From Sialis fuliginosa (lineage: Eukaryota; Arthropoda; Insecta; Megaloptera; Sialidae), in the NCBI GenBank assembly GCA_961205875.1, contig OY540820.1:4650001-4714000 (forward strand): a stretch of 64,000 nucleotides of DNA. Reading direction: 5' to 3'. A program made the position numbers and the translations under genes. Under the pieces are notes generated by a model that was not told the origin of the DNA, ran no database searches, and was given only the letters and a program-made list of their open reading frames with translations. Below, in pieces: positions 1-10,540 of the stretch. Positions within the stretch are counted from its first letter, which is position 1. Every line of letters starts with the position of its first letter.

Positions 1-805
1 TATTAATTGTTTTTATTACTAATTATCTTAAGGAATGATGCTCCATTTGATGGAGCTTTTTTTGCGGAGCATACTGGTAACAATGTTAGGTAGCGTCTTA
101 TATCTTTCCTTGTCTAAGCACAACTGTCAACAGTGTGATTTGATGACAGCAATCGGCCATTGTGTTTCGGAATGGTGGACATCGTGGACATGTAAACATC
201 ATCGGCGTCCAAGAAATTGTGTTATTTTGTTATGCAAATAGTGAAGTGAGTAAATTTTTAGTAATCTTCATTCATATATTTTTGTTCTATAGTCAAATGA
301 ATTTAAATGTTTGACTTTTCAGTAGATTAACTTAACCTGCCCTAATGTAGTTGTGTGTGTTTTTGGTTCAATGCAGTTCAATGTTCATTACTGGATATTA
401 TTTTTGAATAATTCCCAGTTATGAACGTAATGTTTATAACTGTCGTGTTCATTCGCTAAATTAATTCATCCTAATGAACATACAATATATTTTTGATTGT
501 ATCAATTGAAGGACAAATTACTTTTATGTATTACCTACATTACAGATTACAGGGGTGTGTAAAGTTTTTATGCAATACATCTGTTTTTATTGAAAATACA
601 AATTTGGGCCCCCTTCTATGGTTAGTAACATATTTATTAGATTTTTGGTATTTGGGAGGTGATTTATGTCGTTGATAATTTTCAAATATTACAAACAATG
701 GTATTATTTATTAAAATAATAATTAAATTAATTTAATAAATTAAGAATTACGTACACTGTTCACTGTCAAGATTATGTATAAGAAAGTCCCGTAGCTCCC
801 ATGGC
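1..805. other. AT-rich intergenic stretch, no gene
   Basis: No convincing coding region is seen. The short open frame at 35-241 has no recognisable domain. Parts of 55-200 resemble other repeats in the window: the stretch with 'gttaggtagc' recurs near 43292, and 'gatttgatgacagcaatcgg' resembles the interior of the AGGTACTGG element family. This is probably old transposon debris. Confidence 0.5.
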
Positions 806-1071
806 TAGGGTGACCAGGTCTCCGGTTGTGACCCGGAGTCTCAGGGTTTGCATACTGGATCTCCGGGCTCAGGGTTTGGGTGTAATTTCTCCGGGTTTTG
901 CAAAAAATGACGACTAAAAAAAAAAGGTCGTCAAAAATAGAGCAGGGGACATAACAGTGCATATTATGGTAACAAATTTTATGAAAAAAAAAATAAAAAG
1001 AATAAAAAAAAAAAAAAAGGGGTCTTCATTTACATCTTAGGGTTTACCAAAACTAAAATCTGGTCACCCTA
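806..1071. mobile_element. hAT-type MITE, TAGGGTGACCAG family
   Basis: Terminal inverted repeats TAGGGTGACCAG and CTGGTCACCCTA bound a 266-bp non-coding element. It is flanked by a perfect 8-bp target duplication CCCATGGC (798-805 and 1072-1079), the hAT signature. A second copy lies at 46980-47266 and a partial one starts near 17954. Confidence 0.85.
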
Positions 1072-1168
1072 CCCATGGCAGATATTTTTTGTTAAAAATA
1101 CATTTGAAAATCTTACCCCTGACCACACTATTAGTTCTTTGTTAGTGAAAAGATTATTTATTTTAGAA

Positions 1169-3013
1169 ATGGCGCCAAAAAAAGATTATACGCCAGAGCA
1201 AATGCGCAAGGCAATAGAAGAGGTAAGCAAAGGAGTAAAAATTGGAACAGCAGCAAGAAAATATGGCGTACCAAGAGTCACTCTACGAAATAAAATAACT
1301 GGCAGAAGTCCTGTCGAGTGCAGTATGGGACCACCTACCATCTTAACAAAGTATGAAGAGGATATTCTTGTTCAATGGTTGCTCGCATTTAACGATAGGC
1401 ATTTTGTCATAGATAAAGAACAATTACTTAACAGCGTACAACAAATAATTATAAACACTAAAAGACCCAATCCTTTCACTGACAATAGACCGGGTAAAAA
1501 ATGGTACCAATCGTTTTTGAAGAGACACCCTGAATTATCTAAAAGAGCTGCTAAAAACGTAACCACTTCCAGGGAACATGTAACTGAAGATCAAATCAGA
1601 TCGTGGTTTACAGAAATAGATGAATATCTCGAAGAGAAAAATCTGAAACATATTTTAAATGAGCCAGAAAGAATTTTTAATACAGATGAAAATGCATTTT
1701 GCCTTAATCCAAAGGCGGACTGCGTTCTTGTAAAAAGAAATGATTATTCTACGGAAGAGGGGGAAAAGCAAACAGTGCTTATTACAGCTAACGCAGCTGG
1801 ACAGCTTTTACCGCCTATGATTGTGTTCTCTTATAACCTTATTCCGGAACACATATCAAATAGTGTGCCCGACACGTGGGGTATCGGTAAATCAGAAAAT
1901 GGTTGGATTTGTAGAAGCACTTTCTATGAATACATCACTAATATATTCTACCCTTGGCTGATTAAAAATAAAATAACCTTACCGGTTATATTTTTTCTCG
2001 ACGGCCACGGATCCCATATAACCGCACATTTGTCTGAATTCTGTGCGAGTCACGGTATAGAAGTTATCGCTCTTTATCCGAACAGTACACATCTTCTTCA
2101 ACCGATGGACGTAGCTGTTTTTAGACCTCTACAAATATTCTGGAGATTGCAGGTCACAAAATGGAAAACAGAGCATTTGGGGGAACAAGTGAAAACTGAA
2201 AATTTTGCCCCCATTTTTAAACTAGCCCTTGAAGATTTAAGCCAAGAGTGCGTAAGAAATGGATTCAAAGCTGGTGGGTTATTTCCGTTTGGACCTCAGT
2301 ACATTGATTTTTCTGAAATAAACACGCGAAATCGAGAAATAGATAAGCTGAAATATAAAGAGTTTTTTGAGGAACTGCAATCTGAAATTGTTAAATCTTT
2401 TTCTCAAGAGAAATTGGATTTGTTTAATAAATTGTATTATTTAAACTGCGCAGATATGGACAAAGAATTACCTGACGAAGATACTTCTCTTTACATAATA
2501 TGGACTAAATATAAAAATTTATGTCAAGATGCGGTTGATTACAATCATCAGAATTATTCAGTTTCTCAAGACAAAAAAATCAAAACTGAATCTAGTCAAG
2601 CCCAGACAGATGAAAATGCCATAGAGAATGATTTTAATAACGAGCCATGTTTTGCGATTGATAAAAGTGATTCTACGATAACAAAGACAAATGAAATAAG
2701 TGAATATCAACAAGTTATTAATTGTCAATTATCGGAAACGCAAAGGTCTATAAGTTTAAATTTTGAACAGGAAGGAACGTCGGTTCCACATTTAAACCCG
2801 ATACCTTCTACATCGTTCGATGGTATGGTTATACCGACTCCTTTTGAAAAAGCCCTTTTTTGGCCAGAGCCAGAAAAGAAGAAAAGTAAAATTTTAAAAG
2901 AAAAAGTGCCTTCGGTCATCACGAGTAAAGCTTGGAGAGAATTTTATAAACAGAAGAATTGTGCAAAAATCTCACGGAAGAAGAAAAAGAAAAATGAAAC
3001 AAGGAAGGATTAA
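1169..3013 (+). CDS. pogo/Tigger-type DDD transposase, intact ORF
   Basis: A 614-aa protein of the pogo branch of Tc1/mariner transposases. Residues about 5-50 form a psq-type helix-turn-helix, 60-135 a CENP-B-type DNA-binding domain and about 165-380 the DDE-type catalytic domain. The likely catalytic acids are D173 (in NTDEN), D278 (in FFLDGHGSH) and D314 (in LLQPMDV); all are present and the last two are 36 residues apart. The C-terminal third is low-complexity and ends in a lysine-rich tail. The start is the ATG at 1169 in 'agaaATGGCG'; the frame is open further upstream but only to a TTG. No interrupting stop or frameshift is seen. I could not find terminal inverted repeats around it, so it may be a recently active transposon, one whose ends are lost, or a domesticated host gene. 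Small MITEs flank it on both sides. Confidence 0.88.
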   Translation: MAPKKDYTPEQMRKAIEEVSKGVKIGTAARKYGVPRVTLRNKITGRSPVECSMGPPTILTKYEEDILVQWLLAFNDRHFVIDKEQLLNSVQQIIINTKRPNPFTDNRPGKKWYQSFLKRHPELSKRAAKNVTTSREHVTEDQIRSWFTEIDEYLEEKNLKHILNEPERIFNTDENAFCLNPKADCVLVKRNDYSTEEGEKQTVLITANAAGQLLPPMIVFSYNLIPEHISNSVPDTWGIGKSENGWICRSTFYEYITNIFYPWLIKNKITLPVIFFLDGHGSHITAHLSEFCASHGIEVIALYPNSTHLLQPMDVAVFRPLQIFWRLQVTKWKTEHLGEQVKTENFAPIFKLALEDLSQECVRNGFKAGGLFPFGPQYIDFSEINTRNREIDKLKYKEFFEELQSEIVKSFSQEKLDLFNKLYYLNCADMDKELPDEDTSLYIIWTKYKNLCQDAVDYNHQNYSVSQDKKIKTESSQAQTDENAIENDFNNEPCFAIDKSDSTITKTNEISEYQQVINCQLSETQRSISLNFEQEGTSVPHLNPIPSTSFDGMVIPTPFEKALFWPEPEKKKSKILKEKVPSVITSKAWREFYKQKNCAKISRKKKKKNETRKD

Positions 3014-3102
3014 AATAAGAAATACAGTAAGAAAAAGACAACAAAAAACAGAAGCTGTGGTGTTGATTCATCACCAGAAGAAAGAAAACAACATAAAGAC
3101 TA

Positions 3103-3411
3103 AAGGTGTACCGGAATTCTTGTCTATATAACGTCACTACTATTATATTTTAAATATAAACGCATAGATTATTATCTTAAATTAATATAACATTATATAT
3201 GGTATTTCTTTAAAAAAATATATTAAATTATAAAAATTGTGTTTTCCATATATTCTACAATTTTTACAGCTTCGTAAATTATTTGTATAGCATACGTTCT
3301 TTTCGATCGAATGTATTTACATTTATAGTGTCAATAATAATATATAGTGATGTTAAAATATTCACTTTAAATCTATACCGTGAGTTCCGGCCAGAATTCC
3401 TGTACATCTCT
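3103..3411. mobile_element. MITE with GGTGTACCGGAATTC ends
   Basis: A roughly 300-bp AT-rich element with imperfect terminal inverted repeats: AGGTGTACCGGAATTC at the left, and GAATTCCTGTACATCT at the right. The interior (including 'cgtcactactattata') is shared with the element at about 25677-27362. No coding content. Confidence 0.6.
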
Positions 3412-3716
3412 ATTAAAGAGTAAAGTGAATGTAAAAAAAAACATTAATACATTGTTTCATGTTGTGGGTAATGAAATAAATAAATAATATTAATTTTAAA
3501 TATTTCTGTTTTATTGATTATAAAAGTTTATAATTTGTTAATTAACCAAAATAAATTTTATTGAGTAATGACGACTGTTGGCACTTTTGTAGCTAGATTA
3601 ATTACAATATTATTAATATTTGTATTTTAGCGCGTGACCCGATTTTTTGTAAATTAAAAAAAATATTTGAAATTTAAATAACTTCAATAATTAAAAAGTT
3701 CTATAACAACGAAATA
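3412..3716. other. AT-rich spacer
   Basis: No coding, RNA or element structure was recognised. AATAAA-like motifs near 3475-3487 could serve as a poly(A) signal for the transposase ORF upstream. Confidence 0.4.
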
Positions 3717-3725
3717 CTACTATAT

Positions 3726-4248
3726 CAAGGTATATAAAGACAAGGTAGTCTCAACAATTCCTTGACCAATCAGCGTTGGCGCGGGAATTGACGTCACCTG
3801 GGGGATCTATTCAAATGTCATAAATTTTTAATAGAATATTAATTACAAAAAATCCTTTATTTATTCTTGTTTTCGTATTTTTTGATATTTTAACAACACA
3901 TACAATCAAATAAGTACAAATTCGACATAGCAAAATCATAAAGTGCTGTCAGAATCATATAACGTATTGCCAACTTAAGAATAGTAAAAATGATACTTCC
4001 TGAATTGACCAAATTGTCTTTGACAGCTTTTTTATGATTTTACAATGTCGAATTTGTACTTATTTGATTGTATGTTTTGTTAAAATATCAAAAAATACGA
4101 AAACAAGAATAAATAAAGAAATTTTGAGTAATTAATATTCTATTAAAAATTTATGACATTTGAATAGATCCCCCAGGTGACGTCAATTCCCGCGCCAACG
4201 CTGATTGGTCAAGGAATTGTTGAGACTACCTTGTCTTTATATACCTTG
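3726..4248. mobile_element. Foldback element with CRE/CCAAT/TATA termini, copy 1
   Basis: A 523-bp element with long inverted arms (about 3726-3949 and 4031-4248) beginning CAAGGTATATAAAG and ending CTTTATATACCTTG. It is flanked by a perfect 9-bp duplication CTACTATAT (3717-3725 and 4249-4257); a 9-bp TSD is typical of Mutator-like elements, but no transposase is present to confirm this. Each arm carries TGACGTCA (3789-3796 and 4178-4185), a CCAAT box and a TATA-like motif. The same interior is found in copies 3 and 4 (56954 and 48325). Confidence 0.88.
4178..4243 (+). promoter_or_regulatory. Outward promoter-like module in the foldback terminus
   Basis: Reading outward through the right arm: CRE TGACGTCA at 4178-4185, an E2F-like TTCCCGCG directly after, a CCAAT box on the reverse strand (ATTGG, 4204-4208) and TTTATATA at 4236-4243. 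The element ends at 4248, so transcription starting 25-30 bp past the TATA would begin in host flank. The left arm carries the mirror image on the minus strand. Motifs are seen directly; promoter activity is inference. Confidence 0.5.
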
Positions 4249-4257
4249 CTACTATAT

Positions 4258-5004
4258 AGTTTTTGGAGTTGCTGATTAACTGATTATGAATTTCAAAGGT
4301 TAAAAATCTGCAAATTCAAAATTATCTCGAAAAATAAGGTATGCAAAGTTAGCAACGCCAGCGACGAAAAGTGCAGCCAACATAAAACAAACAAATTCAA
4401 CAAATTAAAATTGTTAATAAAACCGAAATAAAACATCGGGAGTGAAATTAATTAGCATAATTATAACAAACAAACGATTATCTTTCTTATTACGTGATAA
4501 TTATTCATAATACTACAATTAAATACACATAACCTCAACATCTGTCAGATACAAAAGATAATGAAAAAAGTGCTTAAACATTATTGTTTCAGAGACATAA
4601 GGCGACAATTGTTATTAAATATAATATTTAATATATAAATAATATAATATTGCTAACTTTGCATACCTCGAAAAATATCAAAAAATATTATGAATAGTAG
4701 GCAACACGCATAACAAACCTTTTCACCCCTCCTGTCGTATTTTAACCCCTTCGCCAATGATCGAACTAGGGAGTGAGGGAGTGTATGTTGATTATATTTT
4801 TATAATAATATGACGAATATGACCATTAAACTTTCACTGGTGGCAAACGAATGACATAAGCTAACGTTGTATTAATTCTACTGATTATTCTCTCAGCGAA
4901 TCAGTTACTGTTTTTTTTTTGGGAATCGTAGTTCAGATGCAGAGTTTTACTTATTTAATTTATATTGTAAAATTGAAAGTATATGTATTTATGAAATTTA
5001 TGTG
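4258..5004. other. Upstream region of zinc-finger gene 1
   Basis: AT-rich sequence without a recognisable gene. The stretch 'agcgaatcagttactgt' near 4897 is shared with the region 5' of the second zinc-finger gene (near 44230), so it is probably part of an ancestral 5' UTR or promoter duplicated with the gene. Confidence 0.45.
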
Positions 5005-5109
5005 ATGTATCACGTGAAACAAGAACATACAGAAGAAGAAGAAATCAATCTTCTGCAAGATATTGTAATTGATGATGAATTTTTAATAAATTATAAGCAA
5101 GAACAGCAG
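5005..5109 (+). CDS. Zinc-finger gene 1, exon 1
   Basis: A 105-nt exon encoding 35 acidic residues. The opening HVKQE and the closing DEF-x3-Y/C-KQE pattern match exon 1 of the paralogue at 44334-44594, but this copy has lost two of its internal KQE repeats. VKQE fits the SUMO-acceptor consensus (hydrophobic-K-x-E); modification is inferred, not shown. Confidence 0.75.
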
Positions 5110-8100
5110 GTAATGAAAAACATTGTTAAATCATATTGAGTAATCAAAGTAATATAAAATATACCTATATAATATTATATATTAAACACACTAGTTGTTT
5201 AAAATAGATGATATAGATTTACAGTAAATAAAGGCATTGAAAGTAAAAAATAATAATTTTTTACTTTCAATGATAGAGGTTATTTGTTGGTCGGTAAAGT
5301 AGGCACTGTTTGTCATTGCCACGTAAGCGTAAATATAAAATTAAAAAACAGCGGCTCCAAAACAATTGTATTAAATATAATATTTATTTTAACCTTTAGA
5401 GGACGGGGATTTTTGCGTTGAAATCGATCTTTTTATTTATACAAAATTTATACATGAAATCAATTAATTTCTCACGTGGCCTGCCCGATCAAGTTGCCGA
5501 TCGATATATCGACCAGTCCCGTCCGCAACGGAAAGTTCACTGTAAAAAATTCAGTTTGACGATTTGAAGGGAGTTTTCCTACGTAATTTGATGCGCTGAA
5601 TACGAAAAAGTCTTGGAGGCAAACTTGACCTTGAAAATCGCATTTCAAAGTCAAATTTATAGTTGTTGCTATTTAAGCTTCAAAATTGGTGAACCCACGT
5701 TTTTTGATGCGTTGAGTATGGAAAAAATATTCATATGGGTCACAAATGTAAGCCTCGGTTTCGAAAAAAACGGGTTGCCACCTGGAGAGTGAGCGATGAA
5801 CGACGAGGCCCACAGGCGCCCTGTTATGCGGGGTTTTCAAATATATACAACGCGGAGGGTTCTTTACGACTATTCGTGTGAGTAATGTATGTCTTGATGT
5901 ATTTCAACAAATAATAATAATAATAATAGTAATAATAACAATAGTAAATCTTCCACAAGAAAGAAACAACCAAGTGCTAACCTGCTGGTAGGAACTAACG
6001 ATAATTTCAATTTTCGGCCTTATATTCACCTTGAAGACGATTTTTGCGAGATGTAATACTGTTTTTTTCATGTTCAGTGCATCATAAAAAAATAGGTATG
6101 CTAACTGTCAGGCCGAAATAGCCAAAACAAAGTTGACCTTAAAATGCGATTTTCAAGATAAAGGGTGCCTCCTGAATCTGTTTTACTATTTTTTTTCGTA
6201 TTCAGCGCATCAAAATACGTAGGAAAACATCGAATATTTTTTTGTCCTATGGGTGGTCGATATTTCGACCACTCCCGTCCTTAAAAGGTTAATTACATAA
6301 ATAAATACCGGGGGGTCATCCAATACTGTACCGGTGCATATTTAAGTAAAAATAAATGGGGTTATTTCATTTTGAAAATGTCGTCAACTATTTATTACAC
6401 ACCTTTTTTCGGGTCCATACTATTGATTTTATAATGTGCTTTTTTATTATAGTTATAATATAAAAAATTAGAATACTATCTCTACATTTGTTTTTATACA
6501 TATTTAGCATCCAGAAACAATTGTCAATACTTTTGAACGGTTAAGATTTGCTTTATAAACCTATTTGAACCTCTCGAAGTCATAATATTGTTATTGTGCT
6601 CTGACATCCCTTTTATACGGCCCTTAAAATGAAGTCTTGTGCGATTTAAGTAGAAATCGGTGATTTCAAATAATAAGTGTACCTACCTCATAAATTTCAT
6701 AGCATTTACATTATTTATTACTACTGCTAGAATCCCTAGCAAATTCATAACGATTTTGCACCTCACAGCTAATTAACTTTTGAAAATTTATATATATATT
6801 ATATATATTTATAGAATGGTTCTATTACCTGTTTGCAATATTGAATGTATATGTTATCAATTATGGTTTTACAGGAAGACTTGGAAGATAAAGAAGAAAA
6901 CCTGACAGATACCGACAATGTGAAAAAAGAAAATGAAGACGAAAGTAAAGAAACAAAAGAAAATTTAAATTCAATTAACTGTATGTCAGAAAACCAGAGC
7001 GAGAATTTAAAAAAATATAAATGTTATCTTTGTAATAAATATTTTAAACTGAGAGGTAATTTATTACAGCATATATTAATACATACGAATCGACGATCAT
7101 TTAAATGTGATCAATGTGAAAGCAGTTTTGGAAAAAAAAGTACTTTAAATACACATAAATTAACACATTCTAATAAACGACCTTTTAAATGCGATCAATG
7201 TGATTTCAGTTCTAAAAGTAAATGTAGTTTGAATAGACATAAATTAACGCATTCTACTAATAAACACCGACCTTTTAAATGCAGTCAGTGTGAATATAGA
7301 GGTTCAACAAAATGGAATTTAAATGCACATACAGTAACACATTCTAAAAAACGACCTTTTAAATGCGACCAGTGTAAGTTATGTTTTCCACAAAAAGGTA
7401 ATTTGACTTCACATAAACGAATACATTCTAATTTAAGACCTTTTAAATGCGATCAGTGTCAATTTACTTGTAAACATAAATGTTATTTGAATACACATAA
7501 ACTAACACATACTAAAAAACTACCTTTTAAATGCGACCAATGTAAGTTATGTTTTGCACAAAAATGTAATTTGACTAGACATAAAGTAACACATACTAAT
7601 TTAAGACCTTTTAAATGCGACCAATGTAAGTCATGTTTTGCACAAAAATGTAATTTGACTGTACATAAACTAATACATACTAATTTAAGACCTTTTAAAT
7701 GCGATCAATGTATGTCACGTTTTGCACAAAAAAGTAATTTAATTAGACATAAATTAATACATACTAATTTAAGACCTTTTAAATGCAGTCAGTGTAAATA
7801 TAGGTGTGTAACAAAACGTTATTTAAATTCACATACATTAACACATTCTAAAAAACGACCTTTTAAATGCAACCAATGTAAGTTACGTTTTGCACAAAAA
7901 AGTAATTTGACTGCACATAAACTAACACATACTAATTCAAGACCTTTTAAATGCGACCAATGTAAGTTATGTTATGCATATAAAACTAGTTTGACTAGAC
8001 ATAAACTAACACATACTAATTTAAGACCTTTTAAATGCGACCAATGTAAGTTATGTTATGCACATAAAGGTGCTTTGACTAGACATAAACTAACACATAC

Positions 8101-8212
8101 TAATTTAAAACCTTTTAAATGCGATCAGTGCGGCCACAGTTTTGGACGAAAAGATCATTTGAAGCAACATAGAGTACGTTTACACAGCGCTGTTATTCCG
8201 GTTTTACTGTGA
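5005..8212 (+). CDS. C2H2 zinc-finger protein 1 (two exons, 14 fingers)
   Basis: Exons 5005-5109 and 6875-8212, joined in phase 0, give 480 aa. Exon 1 (35 aa) starts MYHVKQE and ends KQEQQ before the donor GTAATG. Exon 2 follows acceptor TTTTACAG. An acidic, lysine-rich leader up to about residue 90 precedes 14 consecutive C2H2 fingers of the form FKCDQC-x12-H-x3-H, joined by TNLRP/SNKRP-type TGEKP-like linkers; the linker between fingers 3 and 4 is two residues longer. Such arrays bind DNA in the nucleus, so a sequence-specific transcription regulator is the likely role. Fingers 7-9 and 11-13 are near-identical, suggesting recent internal duplication. An AATAAA at 8360-8365 may end the transcript. 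Exon 2 is certain; exon 1 is supported by the paralogous gene at 44334, which has the same split. No closer orthologue is recognised. Confidence 0.88.
5393..6288. mobile_element. piggyBac-type non-autonomous element
   Basis: An 896-bp element inserted in intron 1 of zinc-finger gene 1. Its ends are CCTTTAGAGGACGGG and CCCGTCCTTAAAAGG, each flanked by TTAA (5389-5392 and 6289-6292), the target duplication and CCYT ends typical of piggyBac. Subterminal 'cgatatatcgacc' near each end is also repeated in inverse. No transposase is seen. It explains much of why this intron (1,765 bp) is longer than its counterpart in gene 2 (459 bp). Confidence 0.85.
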
Positions 8213-8416
8213 CCGATGTAGTTAAACCGTTTACACATACGAGAATAAGTAACATCCGCTGGAATTATAATTCCGATTAGAAGTACCTACGCTATAAGTT
8301 CGATAGCGTACCAAGTACCAGCAAGAAATCCCAAAAATACTTCGTCTCCTTTTGTTATAAATAAACATTATATCTTTAAAAAGTATATTTTTCGAAGAAA
8401 AAAAAAATGAATGGAA

Positions 8417-8450
8417 TACCATATATTAAACATATGTTTAATATATGGTA
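8417..8450. repeat. Perfect 34-bp palindrome
   Basis: A perfect inverted repeat centred on the CATATG at 8431-8436, with 17-bp arms TACCATATATTAAACAT, just downstream of zinc-finger gene 1. It may be a transposon footprint or an extruding hairpin; no function is evident. Confidence 0.8.
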
Positions 8451-8548
8451 ATATATAGACAACTGCCTTCACTTACTCACTCACTCATCTATCATGATTT
8501 TCACCATTTCCACTTAATTTAGAACCTTGAAATTTTGTATATACATAT

Positions 8549-10014
8549 AGTATAGGAGCCAGCTGCAAAATCGGTGTAGATTTAACAACCGTCTGCCGTT
8601 GTGGTTTTTTTGAAGTACTCACTCAGACAAAGCTCGGACAATGAGTCCGGTCCACCAGCTTGTAGGGATTTAATAGATAGGGCCCACGAAAAATATTCAC
8701 AAAAAAATCACGTAACAACCGTTTGAATGAGACGGTTGCTTATAGTAGACCCCAATTAAAGATGTTTTAGATATACGGCAGAAATTTTTGCGTAGGGGTT
8801 TAATTACAGGGGCCTCTCAAAATTTCGTCCCAAAAAAATCAGATAACAACCGGACCAGACCTGGTGCAAAATGTTTATTTGACATATACTTACATAAAAA
8901 CATAATGGCAGAATTTTTTATGTAGGGACTTCGGTGCTATAAGGCATACAAATGGCCAGAGTTGGGCCCCAATCTTAAAAATGCTGTAAAATCTAAAATA
9001 CCGAATGAAAATTTCTGCCGCGCGGTGTATGCCTTTGTTATGAACTATAAAATAGATATATATCCATGGCAGAAGTTTTTATTCATGCAGTTCCTCCTCC
9101 CAGCTCCCCCAAAAGGTAAATTTGAATTAGTAATAAAATGCACTAAAAAAATCATAACAAATAGGTCTATAGAGGCTTATAAACTTATAAAATGATAATA
9201 TATTATTGTATTTAATGTTAGACACCCCCCGTGCCCCCCGCTCACCCCCAAGAGAAAATTTGGGTTAGTAATAAAATTCGATAAAAAATCATTACAATTA
9301 GGTCTATAATGGCTTATGAACTTTTAAAATGATAATTTATTATTGTATGAGGGGGGGCACGGGGGGTGTCTAACATTAAATACAATAATATATTATCATT
9401 TTATAAGTTTATAAGCCTCTATAGGCCTATTTGTTATGATTTTTTTAGTACATTTTATTACTAATTCAAATTTACCTTTTGGGGGAGCTGGGAGGAGGAA
9501 CTGCATGAATAAAAACTTCTGCCATGGATATATATCTATTTTATAGTTCATAACAAAGGCATACACCGCGCGGCAGAAATTTTCATTCGGTATTTTAGAT
9601 TTTACAGCATTTTTAAGATTGGGGCCCAACTCTGGCCATTTGTATGCCTTATAGCACCGAAGTCCCTACATAAAAAATTCTGCCATTATGTTTTTATGTA
9701 AGTATATGTCAAATAAACATTTTGCACCAGGTCTGGTCCGGTTGTTATCTGATTTTTTTGGGACGAAATTTTGAGAGGCCCCTGTAATTAAACCCCTACG
9801 CAAAAATTTCTGCCGTATATCTAAAACATCTTTAATTGGGGTCTACTATAAGCAACCGTCTCATTCAAACGGTTGTTACGTGATTTTTTTGTGAATATTT
9901 TTCGTGGGCCCTATCTATTAAATCCCTACAAGCTGGTGGACCGGACTCATCGTCCGAGCCACAACGGCAGACGGTTGTTAAATCTACACCGATTTTGCAG
10001 CTGGCTCCTATACT
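8549..10014. repeat. 1.47-kb near-perfect palindrome (foldback)
   Basis: Left arm 8549-9239 and right arm 9352-10014 are inverted copies around a 112-bp spacer. By eye they differ by at least three substitutions and one 28-bp indel (left arm, about 8609-8636). Each arm contains degenerate tandem units of roughly 105-110 bp built on 'ggcagaaatttttgcgtagg' and 'ataacaaccg'. The spacer is a diverged tandem copy of the innermost arm sequence. The two identical-looking 77-codon open frames (8962-9195 + and 9396-9629 -) are a consequence of the palindrome; they show no domain and are not called as genes. No transposase or clear target duplication was found. Confidence 0.85.
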
Positions 10015-10314
10015 AATATATTCTCTGGGGGTTCTAGATGCATGCCATTAATTATAATTGATTAATAGAAAAAAACATTTTTTTAAATTGATGGTAGCAG
10101 GCTCTTGTATTATCAAGGATTCCATTTTAAATTTTGAGTAAAACAAAATAAAATAGCAAATAGATTATTTGACTAATGTTTTATATACAAATGATTGATT
10201 ATTATTGATAAATAAAAACATAAATTTGTTAAGAGCGTGTATTTTTATTGAAATTCCTGTTTCCGCATCACGTTGATTGGTAAGTTTCATCAGTGTGTCA
10301 TTTCAACCAGGCGC
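10015..10314. other. Repeat-poor spacer
   Basis: AT-rich sequence with no gene, RNA or repeat structure recognised. It ends with the 8-bp target duplication of the following hAT element. Confidence 0.4.
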
Positions 10315-10540
10315 TAGGGTTGCCAGGTCCGCTTCCAAAAAATAGGAGAAGCGGCGGGAGGGGGTGGAGGGGGGCTTAAGTAGTAAAAAAATAAAATAAA
10401 AATTTGAACACAGCAAATTAGTATTTACGTAAAACAATGATTAACTTTTATGTTTATAATGCTTCAACGAAATCTTTGGTTTGACAAATTCGCGCTCTAC
10501 ATTATGTTGATTCTCCTATCCTTATTCTCTAATTAAATGT

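Noticed and set aside
8600-8680. Possible hammerhead-ribozyme core ('gatgagtccgg') in the palindrome
   Set aside because: The CUGAUGA and GAAAC core elements are not present in the required order.
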